From assembly GCF_001500315.1 (NCBI RefSeq), contig NZ_LLER01000007.1, forward strand, positions 62,001 through 126,000: a stretch of DNA of 64,000 nucleotides, in the 5' to 3' direction. Positions 28,853-42,118 of the stretch are shown here, piece after piece. Position 1 is the stretch's first letter. Each line of letters begins with the position of its first letter. The DNA is from Staphylococcus auricularis (lineage in GTDB: Bacteria; Bacillota; Bacilli; Staphylococcales; Staphylococcaceae). Made by a program: the position numbers and the translations under genes. Below the pieces are notes generated by a model. That model searched no databases, had not been told where the DNA came from, and was given only the letters and a program-made list of their open reading frames with translations.

Positions 28853-30364
28853 TTAAACGGCTGAGTCGCTGTAAGCTTGGTCACGAAGGTATTGGCTCAC
28901 CGCTTCAATATCTTTATGGAACTGACGGTCTTCTTTGATTGTTGAAACGATTTGACGCATTTCGTCATATTTTTTATGTGTTTTAGGAGATAATTTATCA
29001 ACATCTTGATATTCCACAGCTTGTAACGCAATGATACATTCGATTGCTAGGACGCGTCTTGCGTTTTCAACCATTTGGTAGCCATGACGAGAAGCAATCG
29101 TACCCATAGAGACATGGTCTTCTTGGTTCGCTGATGACGGAATAGAGTCTACGCTCGCTGGATGTGCAAGTGTTTTATTTTCAGAAACAAGACTTGCTGC
29201 AGCATATTGCATAATCATCGCACCACTTTGTAGACCTGGCTCTGGACTCAAGAACGCTGGTAAACCATTGTTTAACTGTGGATTAACGAGACGTTCTAAA
29301 CGACGTTCTGACACATTCGCAAGTTCACTGACGCCTAATTTTAAGAAGTCGAGTGCAAATGCGACAGGTTGGCCATGGAAGTTACCACCTGAGATGACAA
29401 ACGTTTCATCGCCTTCGTCAAAGATCAGTGGGTTATCATTCGCAGCATTCATTTCAAATTCTAATTTTTCCTTCACGTAATTAAACACTTGGAAACTTGC
29501 GCCATGAATTTGTGGAATACAACGCAATGTGTACGCATCTTGAATACGCACTTCACCTTGGCGTGTCGTTAATTGTGAGTCTGCTAACCAGTCTCTCATA
29601 CGTGCGGCAACATCGATTTGTTCTTGGAAATTACGCACGCGATGAACTTGATCACGGTAAGCATCTGTAATACCGTTTAAGGCTTGGTGTGTGAGTGAAG
29701 CAATCCACTCTGCTTGATAGCCTAACGCTTCAGCTTCTATGTAACTGATCACACCTTGTGCAGTCATCGCTTGTGTACCATTAATTAAAGCGAGACCTTC
29801 TTTCGCTTGTAATTGAAGCGGTTCGCGGTCGAGTTGTTTTAACACGTAGCGGCTGTCTACTTCTTCCCCTTTATAGTAAACATGACCTTCACCAATAAGG
29901 GCTAACGCTAAGTGTGCAAGCGGTGCTAAATCCCCTGAAGCACCTAATGAACCTTGTTGTGGAATCACTGGAATGATTCGATGATTGATAAAGTAGATGA
30001 GCTGATCAATCAGTTCAACGGTTGCACCTGAATGTCCTTTTAATAAAGTATTCAAGCGTAAAATCATCATCACGAGGGCTACCTCTTCAGAAAATGGTTT
30101 GCCGACACCACATGCATGAGAACGAATTAAATTCACTTGTAATTGGTTATATTGATCTTGATCGATCAATACATCACTAAATAAACCAAAACCCGTTGTA
30201 ATACCGTAGACCGTTTCTTTATGATTGATAATCCGTTCCACGATCGCACGACTTTGTTTGACGTTTTGTAGTGCTTCATCACTGATTTCAACTTGATCTT
30301 CGTTATAAAGAAAGTGTCTAATATCTTGAATTGTAAGCTGGTTTCCATCTAATTGTAATACCAT
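28853..30364 (-). CDS. hutH: Histidine ammonia-lyase
   Basis: Deaminates histidine to urocanate, first step of histidine catabolism. 503 residues from ATG 30364 ([14 protein letters not shown]), 8 nt after GGAG; the longer frame to 30409 is rejected. The MIO cofactor-forming Ala-Ser-Gly is in [12 protein letters not shown] (about 140-150). [15 protein letters not shown] and [12 protein letters not shown] are also conserved. Stand-alone; no other hut gene in the window. Confidence 0.97.
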   Translation of the reverse strand: MVLQLDGNQLTIQDIRHFLYNEDQVEISDEALQNVKQSRAIVERIINHKETVYGITTGFGLFSDVLIDQDQYNQLQVNLIRSHACGVGKPFSEEVALVMMILRLNTLLKGHSGATVELIDQLIYFINHRIIPVIPQQGSLGASGDLAPLAHLALALIGEGHVYYKGEEVDSRYVLKQLDREPLQLQAKEGLALINGTQAMTAQGVISYIEAEALGYQAEWIASLTHQALNGITDAYRDQVHRVRNFQEQIDVAARMRDWLADSQLTTRQGEVRIQDAYTLRCIPQIHGASFQVFNYVKEKLEFEMNAANDNPLIFDEGDETFVISGGNFHGQPVAFALDFLKLGVSELANVSERRLERLVNPQLNNGLPAFLSPEPGLQSGAMIMQYAAASLVSENKTLAHPASVDSIPSSANQEDHVSMGTIASRHGYQMVENARRVLAIECIIALQAVEYQDVDKLSPKTHKKYDEMRQIVSTIKEDRQFHKDIEAVSQYLRDQAYSDSAV

Positions 30365-30542
30365 GATTTCAACTCCTCCTATACTCCCTATGTTGCTTAA
30401 AGTATACACTTACCTTCTTTTATAAACAATAACAATCCAGATATCCGTAACTCGCTAGCGTAGTAACATATTAACAAGCTAAAGTGTTTTACGTAGATTT
30501 TGTGAAACGGATGAAGCGTATATTAAGTTTTATAAATAGTTA

Positions 30543-30571
30543 TTGACGAAAATAAAGGGCGGGTATATCAT
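30543..30571 (+). promoter_or_regulatory. Probable promoter of nnrD
   Basis: TTGACG (30543-30548), a 17-bp spacer and TATCAT (30566-30571), about 90 bp before the nnrD start. Confidence 0.6.
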
Positions 30572-30658
30572 GCTATTATATTTGTAGCAAAAAGATTTAA
30601 AAACAATCAACATAAAATCAATCCCATTAAAAATGAAACAGAAAGTGAGGTCTTAGTC

Positions 30659-31477
30659 ATGGAAACACTATCCTCTGTCAGTATCCCACCACGTAAGGAT
30701 GAAACTCATAAAGGGGATTACGGCAGAATATTACTTATTGGAGGAAACGCGAGTATGGGAGGTGCCATCATGCTGGCGGCTCGTGCTTGTGTCTTTAGCG
30801 GTAGTGGTTTGATCACAGTAGCAACGCATCAAAATAACCACTCTGCACTACATTCACGATGCCCTGAAGCGATGGTCATCGATATTAATGATACGAAAAT
30901 GCTTACCAAAATGATTGAAAGTTCGGATTGTCTCTTAATCGGTCCGGGCTTAGGTTGTGACTTCAAAGGTAATAATGCGATCACTTTCTTATTACAAAAC
31001 ATTCAAGAACACCAAACATTAATTATTGATGGAGATGCCATCACCATCTTTAGTAAATTGAAATTACAAATGCCAAATTGTCGCGTCATCATTACGCCTC
31101 ACCAAAAAGAATGGGAACGTATCAGCGGCATTCCAATTTCTGAACAAACTTACGAGCGTAATCGTAAAGCTGTGGATGAACTCGGTGTCACTGTCGTGCT
31201 CAAACAACATGGGACTGAAATTTATTTTAAAGATAAAGAATACAAACTACCGATTGGTACACCAGCGATGGCGACTGGTGGTATGGGAGATACACTTGCA
31301 GGTATGGTGACAAGCTTTGTAGGTCAATTTGATGATACAAATGAAGCGGTTGCGACAGCGACTTACTTGCATAGCTACATTGGTGAACAACTTTCAGAAA
31401 AAATGTACGTTGTACCACCTTCTAAATTAATCGATGAAATCCCATATGCGATGAAATCCATCGAATCAGACTCATAA
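30659..31477 (+). CDS. nnrD: ADP-dependent NAD(P)H-hydrate dehydratase
   Basis: 272-residue ribokinase-like protein that repairs hydrated NAD(P)H. Visible motifs: GDYGRILLIGGNASMGGA (about 20-36), LLIGPGLG, ITPHQKEWERISG, and the nucleotide-binding ATGGMGDTLAGM (about 203). ATG 30659 follows AAGTGAGGTC. Single gene, divergent from hutH and convergent with gyrA. Confidence 0.93.
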   Translation: METLSSVSIPPRKDETHKGDYGRILLIGGNASMGGAIMLAARACVFSGSGLITVATHQNNHSALHSRCPEAMVIDINDTKMLTKMIESSDCLLIGPGLGCDFKGNNAITFLLQNIQEHQTLIIDGDAITIFSKLKLQMPNCRVIITPHQKEWERISGIPISEQTYERNRKAVDELGVTVVLKQHGTEIYFKDKEYKLPIGTPAMATGGMGDTLAGMVTSFVGQFDDTNEAVATATYLHSYIGEQLSEKMYVVPPSKLIDEIPYAMKSIESDS

Positions 31478-31523
31478 AAAAGAAGCTGATGCCTCTCACT
31501 TTGAAGAGCCATCAGCTTTTTTA
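31478..31523. terminator. Bidirectional terminator between nnrD and gyrA
   Basis: AAAAAAG-AAGCTGATG-CCTCT ... AGAG-CCATCAGCTTTTTT forms a long stem with T-runs on both strands between convergent genes. Confidence 0.85.
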
Positions 31524-31567
31524 TGTGTTTATTTATCTTTTTGAGTGATTGAATTCAGGCTGCTGTT

Positions 31568-34249
31568 TTATTCGTCTGAATCATCATCTTGTTCTTGAAT
31601 ATCTTCATTCACACGATCCATGAAGTCTTGTCTTAACTCTGTTTGACGTTCATCGTCTGTATCCTCATCTGTGGTTTCATCTTCAGTATGAATGATACCA
31701 TCTGGATCATCTGCATTTTCTACCACCGCTTCTGCATCTTCAGTGGATTGGGTCGCTTCCACACCTTCAGCTTCGATCGCTTCAGTATCCTCTGTTTGAT
31801 CTTCAGTTTCTTCTTCAACGACTTTTGCGACAGTAGAAACGAATTGATTATCGCCGAGGCGAATTAATTTCACACCTTGTGCAGCACGGCCATTAACTGA
31901 AATATCTTGAACGTCGATTCGGATAATGACACCTTGGTTTGTCACAATCATTAAGTCTTCTTCACCTGTAACGGTAGTGATACATACGATTTTACCATTA
32001 CGTTCTGTCACTCTCGCTGTCATCAATCCTTTACCGCCACGGTTCGTTACACGATACTCACTGAGTGCTGTACGTTTACCGAAACCATTTTCAGTCACCA
32101 CAAGCATTTCTTGTTCGCTATCTTCATCCGCTACGTCTAAACCAATGACTTGGTCATCTTCACGTAGTGTAATACCTTTCACACCCGCAGCAATACGACT
32201 TAATGGACGTAAGCTTGTTTCTTTGAAGCGGATAAGTGATGCGTTTGCAGTACCGATTAAGACATCTTGATTACCCTCTGTTAAACGAACGGCAATAAGT
32301 GCATCGCCTTCTTTAAAGTTGATCGCAATCTTACCATTTCGGTTGATGTGAGAGAAGTTGCTTAATGCGGAACGTTTTACAGTACCGTATTTTGTCGCAA
32401 AGATGAGATAATGTGATTCGCTCGTTAAGTCTTTCACGGCAATCATCGTACTGATGCTTTCATCATTATCGAGCTCAATCGCGTTCACGATTGGGATACC
32501 TTTAGACTGACGGGAGAGTTCCGGCACCTCATAACCTTTCAGTTTGTAGACGCGACCTTTGTTAGTGAAGAACAAGATGTTGTCATGTGTGCTCAATGTT
32601 ACGAGCTGACTCACGAAGTCTTCTTCTAACGTGTTCATACCTTGGACACCACGACCGCCGCGATTTTGTGCACGGTAGGTAGAGACAGGTAAACGTTTGA
32701 TGTAGTTATTATGACTTAATGTGATGACGATTTGTTCTTCAGGGATTAAGTCTTCATCCTCGATGTTGTCTACACCACCGAGTTGAATTTCTGTTTTACG
32801 TTCATCACCATAACGATCACGGACATCGATGAGTTCTTCACGAACCAATTCAACAAGTTTTTCTTCGTCCGCTAAAATTTCTTTCAATTCTTCAATGTAA
32901 GAAATAAGTTCATCATATTCAGATTCGATTTTATCGCGTTCTAAACCTGTTAAACGTCTTAAACGCATATCGAGAATCGCTTGTGCTTGGCGTTCACTTA
33001 AATCAAAGCGTTCTTGTAAGCGTGACATCGCGAGTTTATCGTTATCTGATTCACGGATGATCGTAATAATTTCATCAATGTGATCAAGCGCAACTTTCAA
33101 CCCTTCTAAAATGTGGGCACGGTCTTGCGCTTTTTTCAAATTATATTCAGTACGACGACGAACAACGACTTTTTGGTGATCTAAATAATGTACTAATGTT
33201 TCTTTCAGTGAGAGTAATTTAGGTCGACCATCCACTAACGCGATCATATTCACACCAAATGATGTTTGAAGTGGCGTTAATTTATAAAGATTATTTAAGA
33301 TAACGCTAGAGTTCGCATCTTTACGAATATCGATGACTACACGCACACCCGTACGTAAACTTGTTTCATCGCGTAAGTCTGTAATGCCGTCAATTTTCTT
33401 ATCGCGTACCAGTTCAGCAATTTTTTCAATTAAACGTGCTTTATTCACTTGGTACGGCACTTCGGTTACGACGATGCGTTGACGGCCGCCGCCACGTTCT
33501 TCGATTTCAGCACGAGCGCGCATTTGAACAGAACCTCGTCCTGTTTCGTAAGCACGACGGATACCACTTTTACCCATGATCAAGCCAGCTGTTGGGAAGT
33601 CAGGTCCTTGAATATCTTCCATGAGTTCAGCATTCGTGATGTCTTCGTTGTGACTTAGACTGAGTACACCGTTAATCACTTCAGTTAAATTGTGAGGCGG
33701 GATGTTTGTCGCCATCCCAACCGCAATCCCAGATGCACCGTTGACTAACAGGTTCGGGAAGCGTGCCGGTAAGACTGACGGCTCTCTTTCAGTTCCATCA
33801 TAATTCTCGATGAAATCGATGGTATCTTTGTTTAAATCTCTTAACAATTCAAGCGTAATTTTCGTCATGCGGGCTTCGGTATAACGCATGGCCGCAGCAC
33901 CGTCACCATCCATAGATCCGAAGTTACCTTGTCCATCAACTAAAGGATAACGATAGCTGAAATCCTGAGCCATTCTTACCATTGCTTCATAGATAGATGA
34001 GTCCCCGTGTGGGTGATATTTACCCATGACATCACCGACGATACGTGCTGATTTTTTATAAGGTTTGTCTGGTGTCATACCTTGTTCATTTAAGCCGTAT
34101 AAGATACGACGGTGAACCGGTTTAAGTCCATCTCTTACATCGGGTAAAGCACGTGATACGATGACACTCATCGCATAATCTAGGAACGACTCACGCATCT
34201 CACTCGTTATATTTCGTTCATTAATTCTTGCTTCAGGTAATTCAGCCAT
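31568..34249 (-). CDS. gyrA: DNA gyrase subunit A
   Basis: 893 residues from ATG 34249 ([13 protein letters not shown]); a TTG one codon earlier is the less likely start. Breakage-reunion domain with catalytic Tyr in AMRYTEARM. The quinolone-resistance region reads [15 protein letters not shown], so the Ser84 and Glu88 equivalents are the susceptible residues. The C-terminal beta-pinwheel contains the GyrA box [11 protein letters not shown] long acidic Thr/Glu/Asp tail (about 830-893) makes it slightly longer than the S. aureus protein. It follows gyrB by 39 bp. Confidence 0.98.
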   Translation of the reverse strand: MAELPEARINERNITSEMRESFLDYAMSVIVSRALPDVRDGLKPVHRRILYGLNEQGMTPDKPYKKSARIVGDVMGKYHPHGDSSIYEAMVRMAQDFSYRYPLVDGQGNFGSMDGDGAAAMRYTEARMTKITLELLRDLNKDTIDFIENYDGTEREPSVLPARFPNLLVNGASGIAVGMATNIPPHNLTEVINGVLSLSHNEDITNAELMEDIQGPDFPTAGLIMGKSGIRRAYETGRGSVQMRARAEIEERGGGRQRIVVTEVPYQVNKARLIEKIAELVRDKKIDGITDLRDETSLRTGVRVVIDIRKDANSSVILNNLYKLTPLQTSFGVNMIALVDGRPKLLSLKETLVHYLDHQKVVVRRRTEYNLKKAQDRAHILEGLKVALDHIDEIITIIRESDNDKLAMSRLQERFDLSERQAQAILDMRLRRLTGLERDKIESEYDELISYIEELKEILADEEKLVELVREELIDVRDRYGDERKTEIQLGGVDNIEDEDLIPEEQIVITLSHNNYIKRLPVSTYRAQNRGGRGVQGMNTLEEDFVSQLVTLSTHDNILFFTNKGRVYKLKGYEVPELSRQSKGIPIVNAIELDNDESISTMIAVKDLTSESHYLIFATKYGTVKRSALSNFSHINRNGKIAINFKEGDALIAVRLTEGNQDVLIGTANASLIRFKETSLRPLSRIAAGVKGITLREDDQVIGLDVADEDSEQEMLVVTENGFGKRTALSEYRVTNRGGKGLMTARVTERNGKIVCITTVTGEEDLMIVTNQGVIIRIDVQDISVNGRAAQGVKLIRLGDNQFVSTVAKVVEEETEDQTEDTEAIEAEGVEATQSTEDAEAVVENADDPDGIIHTEDETTDEDTDDERQTELRQDFMDRVNEDIQEQDDDSDE

Positions 34250-34288
34250 CAAGCTAGTCCTCCTTCTAAATTCAGTTCATAACGTGCG

Positions 34289-36259
<1,971 letters not shown>

Positions 36260-37378
36260 TTACCTTTTAATTTCGCCTTGCTCAATGCGATAAAGTTTTG
36301 CGCTTTTCATTATGTCGTGGTCTATACCATCTACAGAAGTCGTTGTTACAAATGTTTGGACTTTATGTTGAATTGTGCTTAATAAATGAGACTGCCGTGA
36401 GTCATCTAACTCACTTAATACATCATCAAGTAATAAGATAGGATACTCTCCCACTTCAATATTCATCAATTCGATTTCTGCTAACTTGATGGATAATGCG
36501 GTTGTTCGCTGTTGTCCCTGAGAGCCATACGTCTGCGCATCCATCTCATTGACGTTGAATCCCAAATCATCTCGATGCGGACCATGCAAACAAACGCCTC
36601 GCTCAATCTCACGGTCTTGCTGTTCAGTGAGAAAATCAAGCACCGCTTCCAATTGATCTGCTTCATCATCAGAAGGCGGTGTTTCAAATTTAAGACTCGG
36701 TCTGTAGCGCAACCCGAGGGCCTCACTCTCATCCGTGATTCCCGCATGAATAGGTTTAGCTAGGGATTCTAACTCTTCGATAAAGTGCGCACGACGCTGA
36801 GTGATTTTTAATGCGTATTCAGCAAACTGCTGATTTAAAATTTCTAGCATTGTTTTATCTGTTTTTTGACCATACTGCAGTTGTTTTAAATAATTGTTTT
36901 TCTGCTTTAGAATGCGTTGATATTGTGCTAAGTCGTTAAGGTAGACAGCCGATATTTGACCGAGTTCCATATCGATAAAACGCCGTCTAACCTGCGGGGA
37001 ACCTTTCACAATATTTAAGTCTTCCGGTGCGAATAACACAACGTTGAGATGGCCGACGTATTGTGTTAAACGATTCTGTTCTAAGTGATTGACTTTAACT
37101 TGCTTGCCTTTTTTGGTTATAAACATGGTAAGCGGCATCTTGCCAAATCTATAACTCAACTCACCTTCTATTTTAGCATATTCACTCCCAAATCGTATAA
37201 GCTCCTTATCGTTTGAGGTTCTATGACTCTTGGCGAGCGCGAGTGTATAGATAGATTCAAGCAAATTCGTTTTACCTTGGGCATTTTCACCAATCAGAAT
37301 ATTGACTTCTGGATGACAATCTAAATGAATTGACTCATAATTACGATAATCTTCTAATTGGAGGGACGTTAGCTTCAT
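36260..37378 (-). CDS. recF: DNA replication and repair protein RecF
   Basis: 372-residue SMC-like ATPase that loads RecA at single-strand gaps. Walker [10 protein letters not shown] (about 30-38), signature [11 protein letters not shown] and Walker [13 protein letters not shown] are visible. ATG 37378 overlaps the yaaA stop by 4 nt. Confidence 0.97.
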   Translation of the reverse strand: MKLTSLQLEDYRNYESIHLDCHPEVNILIGENAQGKTNLLESIYTLALAKSHRTSNDKELIRFGSEYAKIEGELSYRFGKMPLTMFITKKGKQVKVNHLEQNRLTQYVGHLNVVLFAPEDLNIVKGSPQVRRRFIDMELGQISAVYLNDLAQYQRILKQKNNYLKQLQYGQKTDKTMLEILNQQFAEYALKITQRRAHFIEELESLAKPIHAGITDESEALGLRYRPSLKFETPPSDDEADQLEAVLDFLTEQQDREIERGVCLHGPHRDDLGFNVNEMDAQTYGSQGQQRTTALSIKLAEIELMNIEVGEYPILLLDDVLSELDDSRQSHLLSTIQHKVQTFVTTTSVDGIDHDIMKSAKLYRIEQGEIKR

Positions 37379-37608
37379 TCTTCACCTTGATGAAGTATTA
37401 GGAATGAGCCAACTTCTTCAACGTCAATTTGATCATGGTGATGTAACTTTTTACCACGTCTTACTTCTCTTTCTCCGTTGAGTAAGACTTCAAAGTCTTG
37501 TAAAAACCATTTAGCTTGGCCACCTGATTCAATGATGCCTTCATTTTTCAAGAATTGTCCTAAAGTGATTTCCCCTTCAACACTTATTTCTTCGACCACA
37601 TCAATCAC
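37375..37608 (-). CDS. yaaA: S4-domain protein YaaA
   Basis: Small RNA-binding S4-domain protein (about 74-77 residues) with [28 protein letters not shown]. In S. aureus and B. subtilis it lies between dnaN and recF. Translation starts at GTG, either 37608 or, better spaced from GGAG, 37599. It is usually next to dnaN, but here 1.8 kb of extra DNA separates them. Confidence 0.93.
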   Translation of the reverse strand: MIDVVEEISVEGEITLGQFLKNEGIIESGGQAKWFLQDFEVLLNGEREVRRGKKLHHHDQIDVEEVGSFLILHQGEE

Positions 37609-38083
37609 TCCATTTCCTTAGGATCACTATACTATTATACCGTTTTTTGCCAAAAATTTCATGTGTAAAGGGCGTAAGTTAAGCGTTTTTATTTGTGTAA
37701 TGACTTAAAAAATTGTTATTCTTATCGATTACGCTTGCAACAATGCACTTTTTACTTCGCGTTGTCGTATTTTAATTTAACACGGAGTGTAAGTTGTAAA
37801 TACTGTTCAGTGCCTCATAAATACCCCATATTTGCTTGTTTTTATATTTCCTATACTTTTTACTTATCTTTACTTTTTATGCTACTACGTGCTTATTTAA
37901 GACGATATATTGCGAATTAACTACAAATTCGACACTCATGACTACTTTGGATGACCCAGCCCAAAGTAATGGTTTAATCTTTCTCTCAATCTTATACACG
38001 TTCCAACTTCGAAAATGACTCTAAAAAATTCACACGATAGTTTAAGATTGCTATACCAAAATTTAAAATGTTTAAAGAATATG
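37609..38083. other. Extra AT-rich intergenic DNA upstream of yaaA
   Basis: About 475 bp, including the promoter region for yaaA-recF-gyrBA. Short plus-strand frames here have no ribosome binding sites and look spurious. No repeat or insertion-sequence end was recognised, although the whole 37.7-39.3 kb block looks like an insertion relative to other staphylococci. Confidence 0.4.
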
Positions 38084-38110
38084 AAAAGACTAGGATTTAA
38101 TATCCTAGTC
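38084..38110 (-). terminator. Terminator of the secreted cysteine-rich protein gene
   Basis: On the minus strand GACTAGGAT - ATTAA - ATCCTAGTC is followed by TTTTC. Confidence 0.8.
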
Positions 38111-38145
38111 TCATTAATACTATTAAAATGATTGTATTGTTTAAT

Positions 38146-38820
38146 TTAATTTCTGTACCAAGCTGTTTTAGGCCAATTTTTATGTTTAGGTTTTCCTTTC
38201 CACGATGAACAATCTTTAACTCCTTTTTTCTTGACATTCAACCCGTCACATTTCGTCATTTTTCCTAAAGATGAACATTTATATGCTTTTGCATGATACC
38301 AGCAGTCACTTTTATAAAAATCTACGTAAGCCTTTGGATGTTTTTTTGACCAATATCTATGATCAGACTTTGTCCCATTAAAGCGATTACAATGTACATG
38401 AGTTCCCTTTTTTACTTTTTGTCCGTCTTTCTGTCCCTTGTATGCTCTGTTTGAATCTGAATTTTGAGATGTTACTTCACCATCCATATTTCCAATAAAT
38501 TCAGAAAAATTAACAACCTCGATGTTGTTTTCTCTATTTCCATTAGAATTTTGCCCTTTAGGATTGGGTAATATATCTTCAATCACTACTGTATTACCAT
38601 TTTGAATAACATGAAATTCACTATCTTCTTTTTCAATACTTTTCAATTGTGTCATAGTATTAGAATCAACTTGAGACTTACTATATGTTCCTACTAGTTT
38701 AATATTCTGAGGTGGGGTACTTTCATTTTCCGAGGCATAAGCGCTATTTAACTGAAAGCCATTTATTCCGATACTTAAAACTAAAATTTCAACAACGACT
38801 AATTTCGCAATTTTTTTCAT
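38146..38820 (-). CDS. Secreted cysteine-rich basic protein, unknown
   Basis: 224 residues. Signal peptide at about 1-29 (hydrophobic core VVVEILVLSIGINGF, cleavage near AYA). The mature N-terminal half is polar and acidic (about 30-135). The C-terminal domain of about 85 residues is strongly basic and aromatic with five Cys (HVHCNRF, KSDCWYH, YKCSSL, TKCDGL, KDCSSW) and many Lys, His and Trp. ATG 38820 follows TTAGGAGTG. A propeptide plus compact cationic Cys-rich domain recalls secreted toxins, bacteriocins or enzyme inhibitors, but no family is recognised. Base composition is more AT-rich than its neighbours. Divergent from the membrane protein at 38921. Confidence 0.75.
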   Translation of the reverse strand: MKKIAKLVVVEILVLSIGINGFQLNSAYASENESTPPQNIKLVGTYSKSQVDSNTMTQLKSIEKEDSEFHVIQNGNTVVIEDILPNPKGQNSNGNRENNIEVVNFSEFIGNMDGEVTSQNSDSNRAYKGQKDGQKVKKGTHVHCNRFNGTKSDHRYWSKKHPKAYVDFYKSDCWYHAKAYKCSSLGKMTKCDGLNVKKKGVKDCSSWKGKPKHKNWPKTAWYRN

Positions 38821-38920
38821 TTTAACACTCCTAATAAAATTACTTATAAATTTACAAAATCTATCTATCTTTATGTTACCATTAATTTATAAAAATAATA
38901 ATCAAATTAAAGGTGCGTTT

Positions 38921-39292
38921 ATGAAAAAGTCTGCTTATATCATTAGTTTAATCATTATCTTAGTTATTTGTTATATTTTTGTGAACTTTTTTTTCTTTGA
39001 TAAATGGGTTGGTTATTCTTCCGAGAAAAAAATTAATAATTATATAGCTAAGCATGATACAAAAAGTTTAAATAAAATATCTGCAAATCATAAAACTTCT
39101 CATTTTTTGAAAAATACTCAAAAAGTTTCGATTACACTACTTTCTGATAATCAAGGTAGTGATGACAAGGGGTATTATAATATCAAAATCAATAATAAAC
39201 CTGCGCATATGGTGATAAAAATAGATCATCCATTTTTACCTGAAACGCCTGAACTAGAATCAATTAAGTTGGAAGACCATAACAACTCATAA
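38921..39292 (+). CDS. Single-pass membrane protein, unknown
   Basis: 123 residues from ATG 38921, 6 nt after AAAGGTG; the longer frame to 38873 has no ribosome binding site. One N-terminal transmembrane helix (about 5-25, IISLIIILVICYIFVNFFFF), then a polar extracytoplasmic domain rich in Lys, Asn and Ser. It is divergent from, and 100 bp from, the secreted Cys-rich protein. A partner or immunity role is conceivable but not shown. Markedly AT-rich. Confidence 0.7.
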   Translation: MKKSAYIISLIIILVICYIFVNFFFFDKWVGYSSEKKINNYIAKHDTKSLNKISANHKTSHFLKNTQKVSITLLSDNQGSDDKGYYNIKINNKPAHMVIKIDHPFLPETPELESIKLEDHNNS

Positions 39293-39303
39293 CTATTTGC
39301 AAC

Positions 39304-39344
39304 AAAAAACTCAGCCATCTCATAAAAGTGGCTGAGTTTTTTTA
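39304..39344. terminator. Bidirectional terminator between the membrane protein and dnaN
   Basis: AAAAAACTCAGCCA pairs with TGGCTGAGTTTTTT across a short loop, with T-runs on both strands between convergent genes. Confidence 0.88.
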
Positions 39345-39398
39345 TGTTATTTAATTTTATTAATAAAGCGGTTGTGGACAAACCATAAATTTTATCGA

Positions 39399-40529
39399 TT
39401 AATAAGTTCTGATTGGCAAGATTAATTGTGTCACTGAGTCGTCTTCTTTTGGTTTTAAGATAAATGGTTTCATCGTACCGAAGAATTCGACATCGACTTC
39501 ATCACTGTCAATGGCTTTTAACGCATCCATCATGTATTTAGAGTTGAATGAAATTTTCAAGTTGCCACCCTCAACATCAGTAGCACTCACTTCTTCTTTA
39601 ACCGTACCAATTTCAGGAGAAGTAGAAGAAAGTTCAACTAAATCATTGCCTGTGCTTAGTTTGATGACGTTGTTACCACCTTCACGTGCAAGCAATGACG
39701 CACGATCAATGGCATGATAGAATTCAGTATTTTCAATGCCTAATTTGATTTCGTAGTTTTCAGGGAACAAGCGAGACGTATCTGGATAGTGACCTTCGAG
39801 TAAACGAGAAATAAAGTTTACGTGCCCTACTCTAAACAATACTTGGTTTGAAGCGAAGAAAATATCAATATCTTCGTCGCTATCGCTCATAATTTTATTT
39901 AATTCTGAGAGTGCTTTACCTGGAATGATGACATTTTTATCTTCTGATTCATCTGCAAGCGCAAGTTTTCTTACGGCTAAGCGGTGTGAGTCTGTAGCTG
40001 TGCATATTAATTCATTGTCTTGTATAAGCCAGTTGACCCCAGTGAGTACTGGGCGTGTTTCTGAGGTGGACACCGCGAAATTCGTTTGTGCGATGATATT
40101 TTTCAATACTTTGACTGAAAGCTGAATCGCGTCATCGCGGGAAACTTCAGGTAGTAATGGGTATTGATCTGGATCTAACCCACTAAGGTTGAATTCAGAA
40201 TGACCTGAAGTGATCAGTGTTTGGAATTGTGCGTTTGTAGATAATTTAACGTCGTCACCTGGTAATTTTTTAATAATATCTACGAAGAAACGACCAGGAA
40301 GTACGACTGAACCAGATTCACTGATTTCAACAATATCTTCTCCGTCAACTTGTGTTGGAATTGTGATCTCAATTGAGATTTCAGAATCTGAACCAGTAAG
40401 AATCACTTCGCTATCTTTAGCGTCGATCTTAATACCAGTTAGGATGGGTAATGTTGTACGGGGTGAAATTGCTTTTAGTGTGTCATTAAGTTGATTGATA
40501 AAATAATCTCTTTTGATTGTAAATTCCAT
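39399..40529 (-). CDS. dnaN: DNA polymerase III beta sliding clamp
   Basis: 376 residues, beginning MEFTIKRDYFINQLNDTLKAISPRTTLPILTG and ending LILPIRTY. Three clamp domains are inferred from length. Encircles DNA and tethers polymerase III. ATG 40529 follows GGAAGGAG. Same strand as dnaA, 227 bp downstream of it. Confidence 0.98.
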   Translation of the reverse strand: MEFTIKRDYFINQLNDTLKAISPRTTLPILTGIKIDAKDSEVILTGSDSEISIEITIPTQVDGEDIVEISESGSVVLPGRFFVDIIKKLPGDDVKLSTNAQFQTLITSGHSEFNLSGLDPDQYPLLPEVSRDDAIQLSVKVLKNIIAQTNFAVSTSETRPVLTGVNWLIQDNELICTATDSHRLAVRKLALADESEDKNVIIPGKALSELNKIMSDSDEDIDIFFASNQVLFRVGHVNFISRLLEGHYPDTSRLFPENYEIKLGIENTEFYHAIDRASLLAREGGNNVIKLSTGNDLVELSSTSPEIGTVKEEVSATDVEGGNLKISFNSKYMMDALKAIDSDEVDVEFFGTMKPFILKPKEDDSVTQLILPIRTY

Positions 40530-40561
40530 TAAGTATAACTCCTTCCAGTCGTTATATATAA

Positions 40562-40702
40562 AATTATATAGGTTTTAAAGTCGTAGTAGTAGTAGTAGAG
40601 CTTGTGAATTAGTGGATAACTTGATTCATCGCAACGTGATCATAGTTTAAGTCGTGTGGATAACCTGTGCATGGTGTGTACAACTTTTACACATTATCCA
40701 CA
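40562..40702 (-). promoter_or_regulatory. oriC: Unwinding half of oriC (DnaA boxes, DnaA-trio tract, AT-rich element)
   Basis: In the dnaA-dnaN gap, read on the minus strand: TTATCCACA at 40663-40655 and TTATCCACT at 40618-40610 (a further box at 40694-40702 is on the plus strand). A run of five TAG/CTA triplets follows (plus strand GTAGTAGTAGTAGTAG at about 40584-40599), then an AT-rich stretch (40562-40580). Boxes, then trinucleotide repeats, then AT-rich DNA is the order of the B. subtilis unwinding region with its DnaA-trios. The strand and spacing assignment is by reading only. Confidence 0.8.
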
Positions 40703-40756
40703 GTTTATAATAAACGAAATGCGAACATTTTGTACGTAAACTGTTATAGTACAGTG

Positions 40757-42118
40757 TTATTGTTTGCGAATTTCTTTTTCTAAATTCTCCACTTCTTCTT
40801 TGAATGTTGGATCTTCTTGCATGTCTTTCACAATTTTATTGTAGGCGTGAATGACTGTGGTATGATCACGGCCGCCGAATTCTTCACCAATTTTAGGTAA
40901 AGAAAAATCAGTAAGCTCGCGTGAAAGATACATTGCAATTTGGCGCGGATAAGCGATGGATTTCGTTCTTTTTTTCGCACTGAAATCTTCTATTCTTACG
41001 CTATAGTAATCTCCTACCACTTTTTGGATATCTTGAACGGTAATTTTCTTAGATTTTGGCGCTTGAATAATATCTTTAAGTGCTGCTGCAGTAAGTTCAG
41101 TTGTGATTGGTTCGTTTTGCAGTTTTGAAAATGCGATGACACGTGTAAGTGCGCCTTCTAATTCACGCACGTTGGATTCGATTTGGTTTGCGATGTAAGT
41201 CAACGCTTCAGTCGGAATTTCGAGATCTTCTTCAGCTACTTTTTTCTGTAGAATCGCCATTCGTGTTTCATAATCGGGTGGCGTAATATCTACGAGTAAG
41301 CCCCATTCAAAGCGAGAACGTAAACGATCTTCTAATTTCGCAATTTCTTTTGGCGGGCGATCGCTTGAGATAACGATTTGTTTATGTGCTTGGTGCAACT
41401 CGTTGAAGGTATGGAAAAATTCTTCTTGGGTTTGAATTTTATCCTGAATAAACTGGATGTCGTCGATTAACAGAATATCGATATTACGGTATTTATCTCT
41501 GAATTGTTGTGCTTCATTTTCACGAATAGATTTAATGAATTCGTTCATAAATTTTTCGCTTGAAGTATAGAGTACTTTCGTATCAGGATGTTCGTCTAAA
41601 ATAAATTGACCGATCGCATGCATTAAATGCGTTTTACCTAAACCTACGCCGCCATAGATAAAGAGCGGATTGTAAGCTTTCGCAGGTTGTTCAGCGACAG
41701 CTAAACTTGCTGCGTGTGAAAATTGGTTACCTGGTCCGATGACGAAGGTTTCGAAGGTATTATGCTCGTTGAATTGAGCACGGCCAATTTCGGCTTCATC
41801 TACATTTTTGAATTGTGATGTTTCTGGTTCAGGTTGGGGCTGAGTTTTTGATTCTTCATTGAGACTTTGAAGTTGATCTTTAGAATAGAATTTCGGCTCA
41901 ACTTCGTGGCCAATGACATCATAAATAAATCCTTTAATCACGTCGGTGTAGGATTTTTCAAGCCAACCTGCAGTAAAGTCTTCGTCCGTGACGATGACTG
42001 CTTGTTCATCTGTTAAAGAATAAAGTTCTGTTCCCTTGATAAAAGTATTGTAGCTTGGTGCGGCAATTTCTTTTTCAGCAGTTTCTAGTACTTTATCCCA
42101 AATTTCTTGTTCTGACAT
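40757..42118 (-). CDS. dnaA: Chromosomal replication initiator DnaA
   Basis: 453 residues. Domain I (about 1-90), linker (Glu/Gln/Pro-rich, about 90-115), AAA+ domain with Walker [12 protein letters not shown] and Walker [11 protein letters not shown], and the C-terminal DNA-binding signature [15 protein letters not shown]. Binds the TTATNCACA boxes on both sides of its gene and in the rlmH upstream region. Confidence 0.99.
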   Translation of the reverse strand: MSEQEIWDKVLETAEKEIAAPSYNTFIKGTELYSLTDEQAVIVTDEDFTAGWLEKSYTDVIKGFIYDVIGHEVEPKFYSKDQLQSLNEESKTQPQPEPETSQFKNVDEAEIGRAQFNEHNTFETFVIGPGNQFSHAASLAVAEQPAKAYNPLFIYGGVGLGKTHLMHAIGQFILDEHPDTKVLYTSSEKFMNEFIKSIRENEAQQFRDKYRNIDILLIDDIQFIQDKIQTQEEFFHTFNELHQAHKQIVISSDRPPKEIAKLEDRLRSRFEWGLLVDITPPDYETRMAILQKKVAEEDLEIPTEALTYIANQIESNVRELEGALTRVIAFSKLQNEPITTELTAAALKDIIQAPKSKKITVQDIQKVVGDYYSVRIEDFSAKKRTKSIAYPRQIAMYLSRELTDFSLPKIGEEFGGRDHTTVIHAYNKIVKDMQEDPTFKEEVENLEKEIRKQ

